From assembly GCA_018389105.1 (NCBI GenBank), contig JACATO010002144.1, positions 868,001 to 932,000 on the forward strand: a stretch of DNA of 64,000 bases. Reading direction: 5' to 3'. Within the stretch, counting starts at the first letter, position 1; each line of letters opens with the position of its first letter. The position numbers were made by a program, and so were the translations under genes. The notes below the pieces were generated by a model. It ran no database searches. It saw nothing but the letters and a program-made list of their open reading frames with translations, and was not told where the DNA came from. Origin of the DNA: Nautilus pompilius. Taxonomy: Eukaryota > Mollusca > Cephalopoda > Nautilida > Nautilidae. Shown in pieces: positions 36,370-46,869 of this stretch.

Positions 36370-38185
36370 AGAAATAAATTCTCGGTTTGTTTAAGGTCCC
36401 GATAATTTCATTTCTCAATATTCTGTAGCTCAATTTCCTTTTTGCACGTTGATTTTTTATTCATTCTTCTCCTCTTCTTGAATCACTTTTGTTTGAAAGA
36501 ACAACGCTCACTGGCTACTGAGACCAACCTTTCGAATGTTACACCATCTATCTTCAGTTTTGTCGTAACTTTTTGCCACCTTTCTACCTCAAAAGCAACT
36601 TCTCCATCACCTGCACCACTCTCTTTGAAATGTATGTACCTGCCTGTTTTCTCGAAGCTTTAGACCCCCCCCCACAAAGGTGTAAAATGTCTCTGCTTTG
36701 TTTGGGGAATGTCTCATTTTAGCTTTGACACATCAGAGGAACATTCCATTCTTCACAGCAAGTGCTGAACAAGTTGTCTCCTATAGATTCTCTTGACTTG
36801 AGAAATCCCTGGTTGTGCAGTTAGGTGCATGGGCCCTTAATGTTACATTCAAGACATTTATCTGGGAAAAAGAAGTATTTTTCTCTTTGATTCCATGCAT
36901 GTATCCACACTGCACAGGTGTTCTCTGATAGAAACTGTCATCTACGAATTTGAGTTTTTGACCTGGCAAGGTGGCTACTTCACCTTTTGTTTGGGTTTGT
37001 TTTTTTTTTAAAGCATCTCAGTTTGGCATATTTTCTGACCACAAAAGGTTCTAATTCTTTAGAACCGTCAAAATGTCCACAGAGAATTGTAAGTTTTACT
37101 TTGCTGCGCTTGCAACCACGGTACGATTTCCCCTTTACAGCTCAAATTTTATCTGGGAGAGCAGCTTGTTTTTTTTAAAAAAAAAGAGCAACAACCTCGT
37201 CTGCCCTGATCTGCATTGAACGTGTTTTCGAGGTCATATCCTGCTGTCAGAATGTGGCAATGTAGATTTCCACTCTTGAACTTCACTATCTTCAACCACT
37301 TCCTCACTCACCATTTTCAGCAGTGTTGATAGATTCCACCATTACTTGGACTTACCTAGCCAACTGTTGGATGCCTGAAAATTGTCTATATCCATTTTTT
37401 TTTTTTTTTAGTGCTTTCTGGAAATGCTTTTTGTAACATTGGCTCTGACACCGATGTATTTGCTGCCCTTGCTTAAGTAAGCCAATCAAACATTTTCTTG
37501 TACAGTAACTTGTTAGGGTCTAAATGCACAGCAGCAACAGCAGCAAGCCGGCCCGGTGGGGCAGGTGGTAGCGGGTTAGCTCCGTAAGGGGACCGTTGCT
37601 CCTGTACCGGGTTCGATCCCAGGTTGGGGTCGGAGGAGAGTTGTCGCTGATGATTGCCATAGCGTGAAACAGCTGTACGGCATCTCCTTGGTGCCCGACT
37701 TGAGAGAGACCTCCCGGGTCCTTGGGGCCCACGGGTGTCAGGGGACCGGGGCCGCTTGTCGGCTCGATGAACATCTCTCAGTTATGAGGAGGACTCGGCA
37801 TTTAGACGTCCAACTCGCTAACAACAACAACAACAACAGCAACAGCAGCAGTTATCCCTGCCAAATTACTGAGAATGGTTGAAAAGTGTGGAAGTTGTGA
37901 TTGCAAATTCTTGAGCAATCTCTGGGTTTGTTTTTTTTTTTTTTGTTTTTTTTTTACCTTCCTTGACCAACTGCCTTTAATATCTGCAGTTTAGCCTCTA
38001 TTTTGATTTGCAACTGCTTTTTACTGGCATCTGCCAGTACTCCTGGGAAAAACTGAGGGAAGAAACAATTCAGTAATAAATTTGTAACAAAAACCAGCTT
38101 TATTCTTATTTGCAGTGGTTGTCACCATTTCAGTGTTTAGAACTCGGCAAAAGATCCGTGACAAACCGAATTTCCTTTAAGCCCC
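36370..38185 (-). mobile_element. Tigger/pogo element interrupted by a SINE
   Basis: On the minus strand, Tigger transposase remains are collinear. The N-terminal HTH lies on the right (about 38,030-37,860: KKQLQIKIEAKLQILKAVGQ, then QEFAITTSTLFNHSQ). After the SINE come LPHSDSRIW/GYDLENTFNADQ (about 37,270-37,210), GCKRSKVKLTILCGHFDGSK ... PFVVRKYAKLRC (about 37,130-37,020), KLKFVDDSF..., ESKRKILLF and YRRQLVQHLL (about 36,790-36,760). The parts match NADETGLFF, KS.ERLTVLL.AN..G..K...VIGK..NPRCFK and the C-terminal region of TIGD-type proteins. Possible inverted ends are ATTCTCGGTTTGTTTAAGG near 36,380 and ACAAACCGAATTTCC near 38,161-38,175. Many frame changes indicate old age. The first catalytic motif reads NADQ, where NADE is usual. 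Confidence 0.85.
37547..37838 (+). repeat. GC-rich tRNA-derived SINE, family 1 (copy 2)
   Basis: Begins GCCGGCCCGGTGGGGCAGGT, with A box TGGGGCAGGTGG (37,557-37,568) and B box GGTTCGATCCC (37,610-37,620), and ends with an (AAC)n tail. A perfect 13-bp target-site duplication, AGCAACAGCAGCA, lies at 37,533-37,545 and 37,838-37,850. It splits the Tigger element. The RNA polymerase III promoter boxes look intact. The non-tRNA body (about 37,630-37,818) carries no ORF worth keeping. Confidence 0.95.
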
Positions 38186-38193
38186 AAGCTCAT

Positions 38194-38252
38194 GCTGTAC
38201 CGACATGAACTCAGCTCTGCTGTACCGACATGAACTCAGCTCTGCTGTACCG
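38194..38252. repeat. 25-bp tandem repeat
   Basis: The unit GCTGTACCGACATGAACTCA+GCTCT occurs twice perfectly and then restarts for nine bases (starts at 38,194, 38,219 and 38,244). Probably replication slippage just outside the Tigger end. Confidence 0.95.
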
Positions 38253-39478
38253 TGTGATGTGCCACATGGTGCTATCATTCATCCAGAAAAAAAAAAACAA
38301 TATCCAGTTAGCTCGTTGTTCATGCTAAATGCTTGAGATTATAAAGCAGTGTTTGTCAAAGTATTAGGAAAAATGGGGGCTTCACAATTCTGAAAATGAA
38401 ATAAGACTATAACATTATATATAGAGTTTTAAAAAAAAAAGTCCAATAAAGCATTTCGCTGCTTGCTTTTATGTACATTGTAGGGGCTCTTCTGTTTTTT
38501 TTTTCTTATCTGCTTTAATGCCTTCCCACAGATAGATTGATTGCTAAATATGGGGAAAACAAATCAGGGGTTAGGAAAAGTGCTGCTTTGGCAGGGGTTG
38601 GCTTAAGAACTGTTCAGTGCAATCCTCTTCAAGTGGATGATGTAGTGTCTTAAAATAACACAATGCAGCTTGTACACGATATTATATCCTGATTCAACTC
38701 GAAGTTATATTATAATGTATATTATTCTCGAATAAATCAGATGTCGTTACACTCTCAAAATAAAAAGAGGCTAGCGACATGCATTTTAGGCGTTAGATAC
38801 ATAGGGGGATTATTAGAGAAACTTTATTTTCCAGAGGTCGTGTAAAAATATAAGTCTACACAAATGTATTATATCTCTCTATGACAAGCGTAACACTTTG
38901 GTAAGGGGAGATTTTTTCCACTACGGAGGAGTTTGTTAGGGACTTTACTGCGTGCTCATGCTCACTGGACACCCAGGGGGTGGTGGTGGTGGTAGTGGTG
39001 GGTTTGTCTGGAGAATAAATAATGCACAATGTCATCAGGTGCATCTACAGTTGTAGCCAGTAATGTTCTCAAAAGGGTTTTTTTTGGGGGGGGGATTTGA
39101 GAGAGGGGGAGAGAGAGATGGATAGATGGAGAAAGAGAAAGAGAGAGAGATGGATGGAGAGAGAGAGAGAGAAATGAGTATTTCAGGTGATTAAAACTTT
39201 GTTTTTAAAAGAAAAAAAAACGGACATCACTTGGTTATTCTTTCGACTGTTGAACAGCCAGTAATTGCGAGTTAAAGTAGTGGTCTTGTCTACATCTTTG
39301 GTGAACTTAGTGATTTGTTTCTAAGGAATACCCCAACTTTCATACTTTCACTTTGCAGATGTTCAACAAAATCAGTTATGATTGGCTGCTGCTTTTCTGG
39401 TCTTTTGTTGCAACTTAAACATACAACTTTAACTGAGGTGGTGGGAGGGTAAATAATAAGAAAAAAAAAATCACTTAC
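38253..39478. other. Presumed intron or intergenic DNA
   Basis: Contains a purine-only stretch at about 39,099-39,175 (GA and GATG units) and poly(A)/poly(T). No gene is supported. Confidence 0.5.
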
Positions 39479-39563
39479 CAGTAGAACAGTTTGGCTACCT
39501 GAACCCTGTTAGAACATTGGGTAAGTGCATTTACCAGATTTAAAATAACAGACGAAGAAGACA
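39479..39563 (-). CDS. Candidate internal coding exon M2
   Basis: On the minus strand a good acceptor (CAGTAATTTCTCCCCAG) and a consensus donor (CTG|GTAAGT) bound 85 bases. Only one frame is open, with two incoming and two outgoing codon bases; it reads SSSSVILNLVNALTQCSNRV followed by QVAKLFY. The peptide has an amphipathic, helix-like pattern (ILNLVNAL...VAKLF) but no family is recognised. Its entry phase does not join M1 (phase 0) directly, so at least one further exon would be needed, or it belongs to a different transcript. Splice signals are among the best in the window; coding evidence is modest. Confidence 0.35.
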
Positions 39564-41074
39564 CTGGGGAGAAATTACTGTAACTATTCATATTTCTGAT
39601 AATGGCCCGAATTGCATGCATACTTCAAACTAAATAAGTTGTCTTGGGATGAAAAGGAATTTCTGTAGTTGATGCTTCTTGGCTGTCTTTTTGATTCATG
39701 CATGGATATCCAACTGATATAGTGGAACAGAGACACAGGATATAAGTAAAGGCAGACAGTGTGGATTTGTTGGTACCACATATATCTTTATTTGTATTAT
39801 AGGGCTGTCTCTTCCAAAACTTGGCATTTTAAGGATTTTATCACTTTCTGGAAACTGTAACATGTCAAAGATGATGTCATGGGAACAGTTTTGTATCTGT
39901 ACTTGTTCGTTCATTTTTGGGGTTAGTACATCAGAATTTGTGATTTGAAAATTTTATAACCTTAAGAAAGAAAGAAAAAGAAAAAATGACGAGAGTGTTA
40001 ACTTTGGATTTTTTTTTTTTTTTAAAAAAGAAATTTACTTAGTTTTGATAAATATTTAAAAGGAGAAAACACTACCAGAGCTTTTATGAGTGAATTGTGA
40101 AGCTATCGTGCCAACCAACATCTCGGGGTTGAATAACTTTCTCTTTTCCCCCTTATTTTATTTATTTTATTCATAATTTAGCTGATTTAGCGCCAGGAGG
40201 GGCTGGCTGTTCTTTGTGTATTTTAAAACTTGACTTTTTAAAATAACACTGGTGTAAGAGCTGGCAGGCCCCAGGGAGAGAGCAAGATGGTGGCTGCTTG
40301 GAAAGAAGAGTTGTGAGTTAGATTATGGACAGTGGTTAGAATTGGTAAATACAGCTCCCTCTCTCCCCTTTTCCCTGCTATCAGTGCTGGCTAATAGCTT
40401 CTTATCAGCTTGTTAGAGATTACAGTCCCCCATCTGTCCATTTAGAGGTGATGTTCAGTGAACTCAGGGAGCTGAGCTCACTTAGCCTTAAACCATCTGC
40501 CTTCTTGATAAGATATGTCACCACTAAAGTACCACCCTCCCCACTTCATTCCCCCTTTTCTTACCCAACCCCTTAGCAGGGCATTTCATAGCTACTTGAA
40601 ATAGTAGTGTGTTGGTTTTTCACAATAAGGCATTTTAAGGAAATGCTGCTGGTGTCTTAAGTAAAAGAAAAACAACAAAAAACCCCTTATAGCAACAAAT
40701 AGGTTGGTGTTATTTAAAAAGACTGCTAAACCTATTTAATAATAATAATTTATTAGTGTGATGGAGCAGGAGAAAGAGAGAGAGAGAGATAGTGTTGTAA
40801 CCAGTACATTTTCCACTGATTTTAAAGTAGCAAATTAACCCTATGTGCATAGGGGGTTATAGGCTAAAATGCTGAGAGAAAGGAAGAAAGAGTTGGGGAG
40901 GTATAAGTATGGTTCAAGTGCATAGCAAGCAAGGAGTTAATGGAAAGTAAGGTCATTTAGTATACGTTTGCTGGCCATTCTGCTTCCCTCATTTAGTCAT
41001 TAATGTTACATGCAATGTATGGAGTGAGGTAAGTAGCAGGATCGTGATGGTGAATGGGGTTTTTTTTTTTAGAT
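39564..41074. other. Presumed intron or intergenic DNA
   Basis: AT-rich with A/T homopolymers and a short (GA)n run near 40,775. Nothing else is supported. Confidence 0.5.
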
Positions 41075-41830
41075 CCATCCCACATGTTCATTTGGATGGA
41101 GATCCAAGGATTTTTTGGCCATGAGAAATGCTTGAACTCTTGGTCATACTTTCTAAACCCTGAGCACTCTATCGGGCATGATGGATGTAAGCATTGTCAT
41201 CTTAGAAGTAGCCATCTTCATCAGGGTACACATGAAGCATCATCATTTGATGTACCTTATCTAAAATGATGCCGAGATAATTTTGGCAACTACACTGCCT
41301 TCTAGGGACCAAGGGGATTGGGACATGTTCTGCCGGCATGCCCCACTAATGGAACTACGCACAATGGGCTGAGTGATTCTTGTGGCTTTCTTTCTGTCAT
41401 TTTCCTCCAATCTGCAGAAAAAGGTGATGTAGTTCACATCAGTTTTTACAATCTCCCTTACATCACAAGGTATGCTTTTTCATGTCGATAACTATGGTCA
41501 GTGGTTTACACAGTGGTCTCTTGCTGCCACAGTCCATTCATTGAAATGCTTTTTCACAAGATGGGTATGGATTAGTTGGTCTCTTGTTTGATGGCATTTG
41601 GACTTTATACCATCCTGTCTAACCACCTTTCTGTCCCTGTGTTTGTGGCTATAATTCCTGCTTGCAGCAGGCATTTTCTTTACCTTTTGCTATTGCTGAT
41701 AAACTCAGATGACTGCTGCCTTGGAGCAATCTACCAATGAAATTGTTCCGGCCACTTTGGCACCTGCTGGACGTGCACCCACTATCATGCCACCTACGGA
41801 CTTAGGTCAGACCTAAGTTTAAGTGTGTAC
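41075..41830 (-). mobile_element. Tc1-type transposon relic
   Basis: On the minus strand the order of parts matches a Tc1 transposase. GRPAGAKVAGTI-like sequence lies near 41,770. RPLCKPLT (about 41,510) matches the ARRPLKKPLLT block. VHQMMMLHVYPDEDGYF plus DDNA.IHHAR (about 41,255-41,180) matches the second catalytic Asp block (YFQDDNAPIHRA). FSWPKNPWISIQMNMWDG (about 41,130-41,075) matches WP..SPDLNPIENMWD. Multiple frame changes and stops show it is long dead. The inverted ends are not resolved, although a palindrome sits at the N-terminal-side boundary (41,793-41,835). Confidence 0.8.
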
Positions 41831-41835
41831 GTAGG
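41793..41835. repeat. Nested palindrome
   Basis: CCTACG (41,793-41,798) pairs with CGTAGG (41,830-41,835), and inside it ACTTAGGT-CAG-ACCTAAGT (41,800-41,818) forms an 8-bp stem with a 3-base loop. It marks the edge between the Tc1 relic and the SINE, and may be a leftover transposon end. Confidence 0.8.
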
Positions 41836-41859
41836 TCCTAATAAAATGGCAGTCAGTGC

Positions 41860-42136
41860 ATGTCTCCCTGTCAGTGTCAGACAGTCACCACAGGGTTAAT
41901 GATTAGCAGCTGATGCAGCAGATTATATAGTTTATGATAGTGGAAAGTGCATTGGGTTGCCATTACATTGTGCATCAGAAGGGCTTACAAGTTCATTTTA
42001 GAACCTGTGTGGTTAGCCAACAGAGAGGAAACCATGCCGAGGAGGCATGTTTAACTGTATATTTGGTCGGGCTGCAGGAATCAGACCTTAAGACTAAACT
42101 CTAGCAGTCCAATCACCTAACCACCAGATCCACCCT
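41860..42136 (-). repeat. tRNA-SINE family 2, best-preserved head
   Basis: Read on the minus strand, the A box TGGTGGTTAGGTGATTGG (42,126-42,109) is followed 39 bases on by the B box GGTCTGATTCC (42,087-42,077) and TGCAGCCCGACC, a tRNA-like layout. The body then includes GCATGGTTTCCTCTCTGTTGGC, split here by small changes relative to the plus-strand copies (CATGGTTTCTTCCTGCTCTTC). It is strongly diverged from the GC-rich family 1. Confidence 0.7.
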
Positions 42137-45100
42137 TGAGTGCTTGTAGACCTTAATATGTAACTGATTAATAATTTTTGGAAATGCCATCTTTCCTGCT
42201 GCTTTGGTTCCTTGTCTAGTTCATTACCTTTATTCCATGTTGTCTCAGTTTATACACCGTCAGGGTAAATGTTCAACTTGCCAAATTGACTGTGTGTATG
42301 TGTGTGTATATATATATATAATAAAACAAACAAAAAAATATTTTTTTTCTCACTTCAATATGGTTGACCATCTATGTATAAACAGATTGATGTAGCAGTC
42401 CTGACTGGCAGTCAGTTCCTCTTTAGCTGCTTTAGTACTCATTGACTCGGCCATCGGTGTTTGTTTTACCATTATATATATATTTTTTGTTCTCTCCACT
42501 CCTTTTGTAGAGATGTTTTAACCAAGATAAGAAAATTTCCAAAACAGGAACTATACTCTTTTTTTTTTTAATTATTAAATTAAATTTTAATTGCTTTCCT
42601 TTAACGACCTTCTAAACTTTAAGTTGTACGTTTTCATTACACTCTGCCGCTAATGGCGATGTAAGAGAAATCCTCCTGTATCCACTACCTCAGGTATTTA
42701 CTGGCCGAGAGAAGGGGTTGAACGTCAACTGGGATTTTTTTTAAAATTCCCAGTGACCCGGGTAGGGGGGGGAGTAGACCTCAGACTTTCCTTGTCTTCC
42801 ACCCACCACCGAATGTTGTTGACACACAAGTCTTCACCCCTCAAAGGTCATCCCGGTTTGGCTCTTCACAGCACTTCCTTCCTTCCACCTGCAAATGCTG
42901 CTGCACACTAAGTAACAGAACTCCTCAGTATTCTCCCTCTGCCAACAAGTCTTTAGGTAAACTAGCCCCCCCCTCACCACCACCCCTCTCTCCTCCTCCA
43001 TTTTTTTTTTAAAATCATTTCTCCGTTGCTGTGGTCCATCCATCCTCTATCCCCTCCCTCCTCCCACATAGTCTCTCTCTCTCTCTCCTTGACAACTGAT
43101 AGGAAGGATCTTAGGTCTTAGCATTGTTGCTGGAGAAAGTTAAAGCAAAAAAAAAAAAAAAAGAAACCACAGGCAACCTGAAGCTAGAAAATAGGCTAAA
43201 CTATTTTTGGCGAACCAGAATCTGGGGCAGTGGGTCGAGTAGGGTGCTTTGAGTCATATCTGGTTGGTTGGAGGAGAAATCATTTAATGCTCTCTCTCCT
43301 GTGTGTGTGTGTGTGTGCCTGGGCCGGATGTAGTCCTAGCTGACCATCTCTCTTGTCCGCATGTTTTTTTTTTTTTTTTTTTTAAAAAACGGTTGATTCT
43401 CTATTTACAACATAAATGCACCAGCTGTTTGCAGAAGCATACAGCATTCTGCTGATGAACTGTAATTGTGTTTTTTTTAAAATCATTGGAAGTTCAGTAC
43501 GTAACAAATATATCTGGTATCAGACGTTTCACAAGGTAAGCCCAAAAATTGACGAGTTTGCTTTGTAGTAGGTATATAATATAATAGAAGCTCTGGAGAA
43601 GTTAGCTGTACCTCTGTTGTCTAGACATGGATTTGATTAAATATATTGTGTGTGCTTGTGCGCGCAGTCTGATTCCAGACGAATTAAGTGGGAAAATTGC
43701 TGCTGCTTTTCTTGTCTCTTTGGACAGTATAAAGATACGACTTCATCTGTATATTATTTAAGTGACTGGATTTCTTTCATTGTTCATAATTCTCACTTTG
43801 TTGCCGTCTCATGCCACCTTTAATTTGCATTTAATTAATGTAGAATTTACATAATCATTAGGATGTATTAAGCACTAGCCAATGTGTCTGTCTTATCTTT
43901 CCCCCATTTTCATTTTTTGTGTCTCAGCTTTTGTTTTTTTTCTTTTCTTTATTATTTACTTTTTCTTTCAATGATTTTCGCTACCTGGCTCCAGTTACTC
44001 GTAAAACAAAGTACCTAATCAATACGAGCACCGCAGACCATTGAACAGATGTACGAATTTTTCATCCAGTTCACCAGTTCTCGTAGTTTCTTTGAACAAG
44101 GAAGTGAAGCGTCGTGCCTGAAAGGAAATGGTGCAGGGCGCTGGTGAGACTGTAGTTATTCTGTTTGTTTTGGATAAAAAGTTTACCTTAGCTTGTGTGT
44201 GTGTGTGTCTCTTCGTCTTTCTGTGGTTGCCTTCCTGAAGTCAGGTTTGTATGACCTTGTTAACTCTTTTTGAAGAAAAAAAGAAAGAAATGTTTTAATC
44301 TGCATTCATTAATTTTAAAATATTTTTTTTTAAAATCAGGGTATTTTAGTAAAAGAACAAAAATAAAGACATTATTGTATGATTAATCGTAATGCCAAAT
44401 AAAACTTTAGTTTATTACAATTTAGTGATTCTGTGATGTCATACATTAAAAAAAGTATATATATATATATTTATATATATATATCCATTTATTTACTTGC
44501 TTTTTTTTGTTGTCATGGAAAAGCAAAACAGAGTGCACCTTGTATGGTTTATTCATTTAAGGATATGAGTATCATAGGCAACTACACCTTGAGGTAGTAG
44601 GTTACATTAAGTGTAGGATCCAAGCAATCAAGGTCACAGGTGGCCGTTTCAAACACAAGCACATAACTTATTAACTGCTTTCTTATGTCAGTGACCAAAT
44701 TCTTCAGGAGAACCCTTTTCTTTTAGGACTGGAAAGTATGTCCCCCCCCCTAAATTTACACTTGTGCCGCCAACAAGCAGGCTAGGCCAATGCATCTGTC
44801 TTAGAAAAAGGATAGGGAGGATGGGGGTGGGAACTAATTTTTTTAGGGATCTTGGGATTGTGTGTTTTTATGTGAACCCCAATGATATGGCTGAGCTTGG
44901 TAAATGGTGCTGACTCAGGTAGTGTTCTTGCTGGTTGGGTGGATTTTCTCCTTCCACAGAAATCTGGAAAGAAGAATTCAAAATTTTGGCATACAGTTTG
45001 ATTCTGTTGGTCGTTTAGCAGGATAGTAGTACACATCCACTCACCCTTTATTCTCCAAAACCCTGACCATAGGTGGATATTTTTGTCTAATAAAATCAGT

Positions 45101-46812
45101 GATGAAAGCTTCAAATGATGGTGTTTTTGATGCATTGGTGGGTGACAGAAATATTGCTAACAAACCCCTAATGACCTCTCTCTCTCGTGCGCACGCACGC
45201 ACATGCACACAGAGTCACAGTCACTGGCTTAACATTAACTAATCATCAGGCAAGAAGAATGAATAACAAATGGTCAGCAGTGAAAACAACTTATGGATGT
45301 CAGCCTAATTTTTCTAATCTGCATTTACTACACAGAATCCAGTGTACTGAGAAGCTGTACCTGCAGACAGTTCTCCTACAGATGGAAATAAATCATTTGT
45401 AGTTGCTACAGTAACATGCCCTTAGACTGTCAGTACTATAAATTAGTCTGCATCCAGATTACACGCTCGCTTACCTCTTGTAAATCCTCACAACAGCATC
45501 TGTTATCAAATACTCATCAATCTTGGCCTCATCAGAAATTATTTACCTTGATTATGGATTCTCCAAGAGCAGGCACCTTGCAATCGAGGGACTAATCAAG
45601 TTTTGCTAGTTAATCAAACATAGTACAGTGAAGCCAGATGAAATGTATAAAGCGTTCTTTCTATGAAAAAAAAAAAAACATTTGTCATTCTTTCAGCCAT
45701 TATTAATTAGTATTGCTCCTTAGTTGCATAATATTTCTCATCATTTAACAAATTATAGAGATTTCTTAAAAATTGTCTTTTATCACTCAGTACCTTAAAA
45801 TTTTAAGTGATCTAGAAGCAATTCACCTGTTTGGCATTGGTGCCTTTTGCTTTTAAATGATGGTTCATTTTTAAAATTACATAAGTTCTTATTTATTCAT
45901 TATTATTTTAGTTTCCCATAAAACATTGCAGCCACATAGTTTTAAATATTTAAATACAATAACAGCCTGAATTTTGGGAACAAAGGAGGAGGAAAAATGG
46001 CCTCCTCTCCATATACCACCCCCACACAGTTTGACTGCTTGAAGTTACATACACCTGGCACTAATTCTTTACCTGTGTGTTTGGGGGGGGCCCTAGTTTG
46101 TGTTTCTTTCAAGTTAGGAAATATATCTATGAATAAATAGGAATATATGTAGTGTTAATTCAATGTATATTATAGTCTAGTTTTTACTTATAGTTTAGCA
46201 TTTCGAAATGACATCTGGGTATGAGTACTGAAAATGTGCTCTGTCTCAGAAGATGTCTACATGCTATGACAAAAACATTGGGTGGTTTAATCAAACCGCT
46301 CGGTTATGCAGTATTTCCGCAAGCAACAAACATAATTAATGTACAGCTTTTGTGGACTTCATTGAGGTAGTAAATTGCACGATAATTATGATTCTGTGTG
46401 TACTTTGCATTGTGCACAATAGTGGGAGGAAGGAGAATGTATTACTAACAATGGAATTCTTTGGACCAAACAGCATTTGTCAATTTCCAAAAGTTTTATT
46501 TTTTTATATTTTTCGGTCTTTCTGCAAAGGCTTTTTTTTTTTTTTTATCTGCACCGGCCATTTGCCATGATGATCATTTTCAGTGACATATGGTGTTTCT
46601 TGTGAATACGAACAACATCAGTGTTAAGGAGTTGAACAGTTATCTCCCCTGTGTGGAAAGATTTAAATGATCTTTTTTTTAAAAAAACCTTTCTGGGATT
46701 GGAAAATGTTTGAATCAAATAAGTAGGTATTTGCAGCATCGGTCTGTTAAGGTTGAGGGTCAGCCACCTCCGACGGAGACTGATAGTTTTGGTATCGTTG
46801 GTTTCCTTCCAG
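42137..46812. other. Long stretch without supported genes
   Basis: Includes a T/CT-rich region (42,480-43,090), a (GT)n run at 43,302-43,317, a 20-base T run near 43,364 and an interrupted TA array at 44,455-44,484. A 117-codon minus frame at 44,782-45,135 shows no domain. A let-7-like 15-mer at 44,590 has no precursor hairpin. Confidence 0.45.
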
Positions 46813-46869
46813 TTAAACAGAAGACTTTTAGTGGCGGACTGACAAAAGAGCAAGCAGTGCTTATTAGCA
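46813..46869 (+). CDS. Candidate 57-base coding exon D
   Basis: A good acceptor (TTGGTTTCCTTCCAG) precedes 57 bases ending at a fair donor, GCA|GTAAAT. Only one frame is open and it reads KQKTFSGGLTKEQAVLIS. That frame takes two incoming bases and leaves one, so it is a symmetric phase-1 exon. It fits exactly between exon C (leaves one base) and exon E (takes two), giving split Val and Arg codons. No domain is recognised; a Lys/Ser/Gly-rich linker just before the C1 finger would be plausible. Confidence 0.33.

Noticed and set aside
44590-44605. let-7-like 15-mer TGAGGTAGTAGGTTA
   Set aside because: The match breaks after base 15 and no let-7* arm can be found within 100 bases. Only a short stem CTACACCTT/AAGTGTAG surrounds it, which is not a miRNA precursor.
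44782-45135. 117-codon open frame on the minus strand
   Set aside because: Low-complexity and His/Pro/Lys-rich, with no domain and no start or splice context that stands out.
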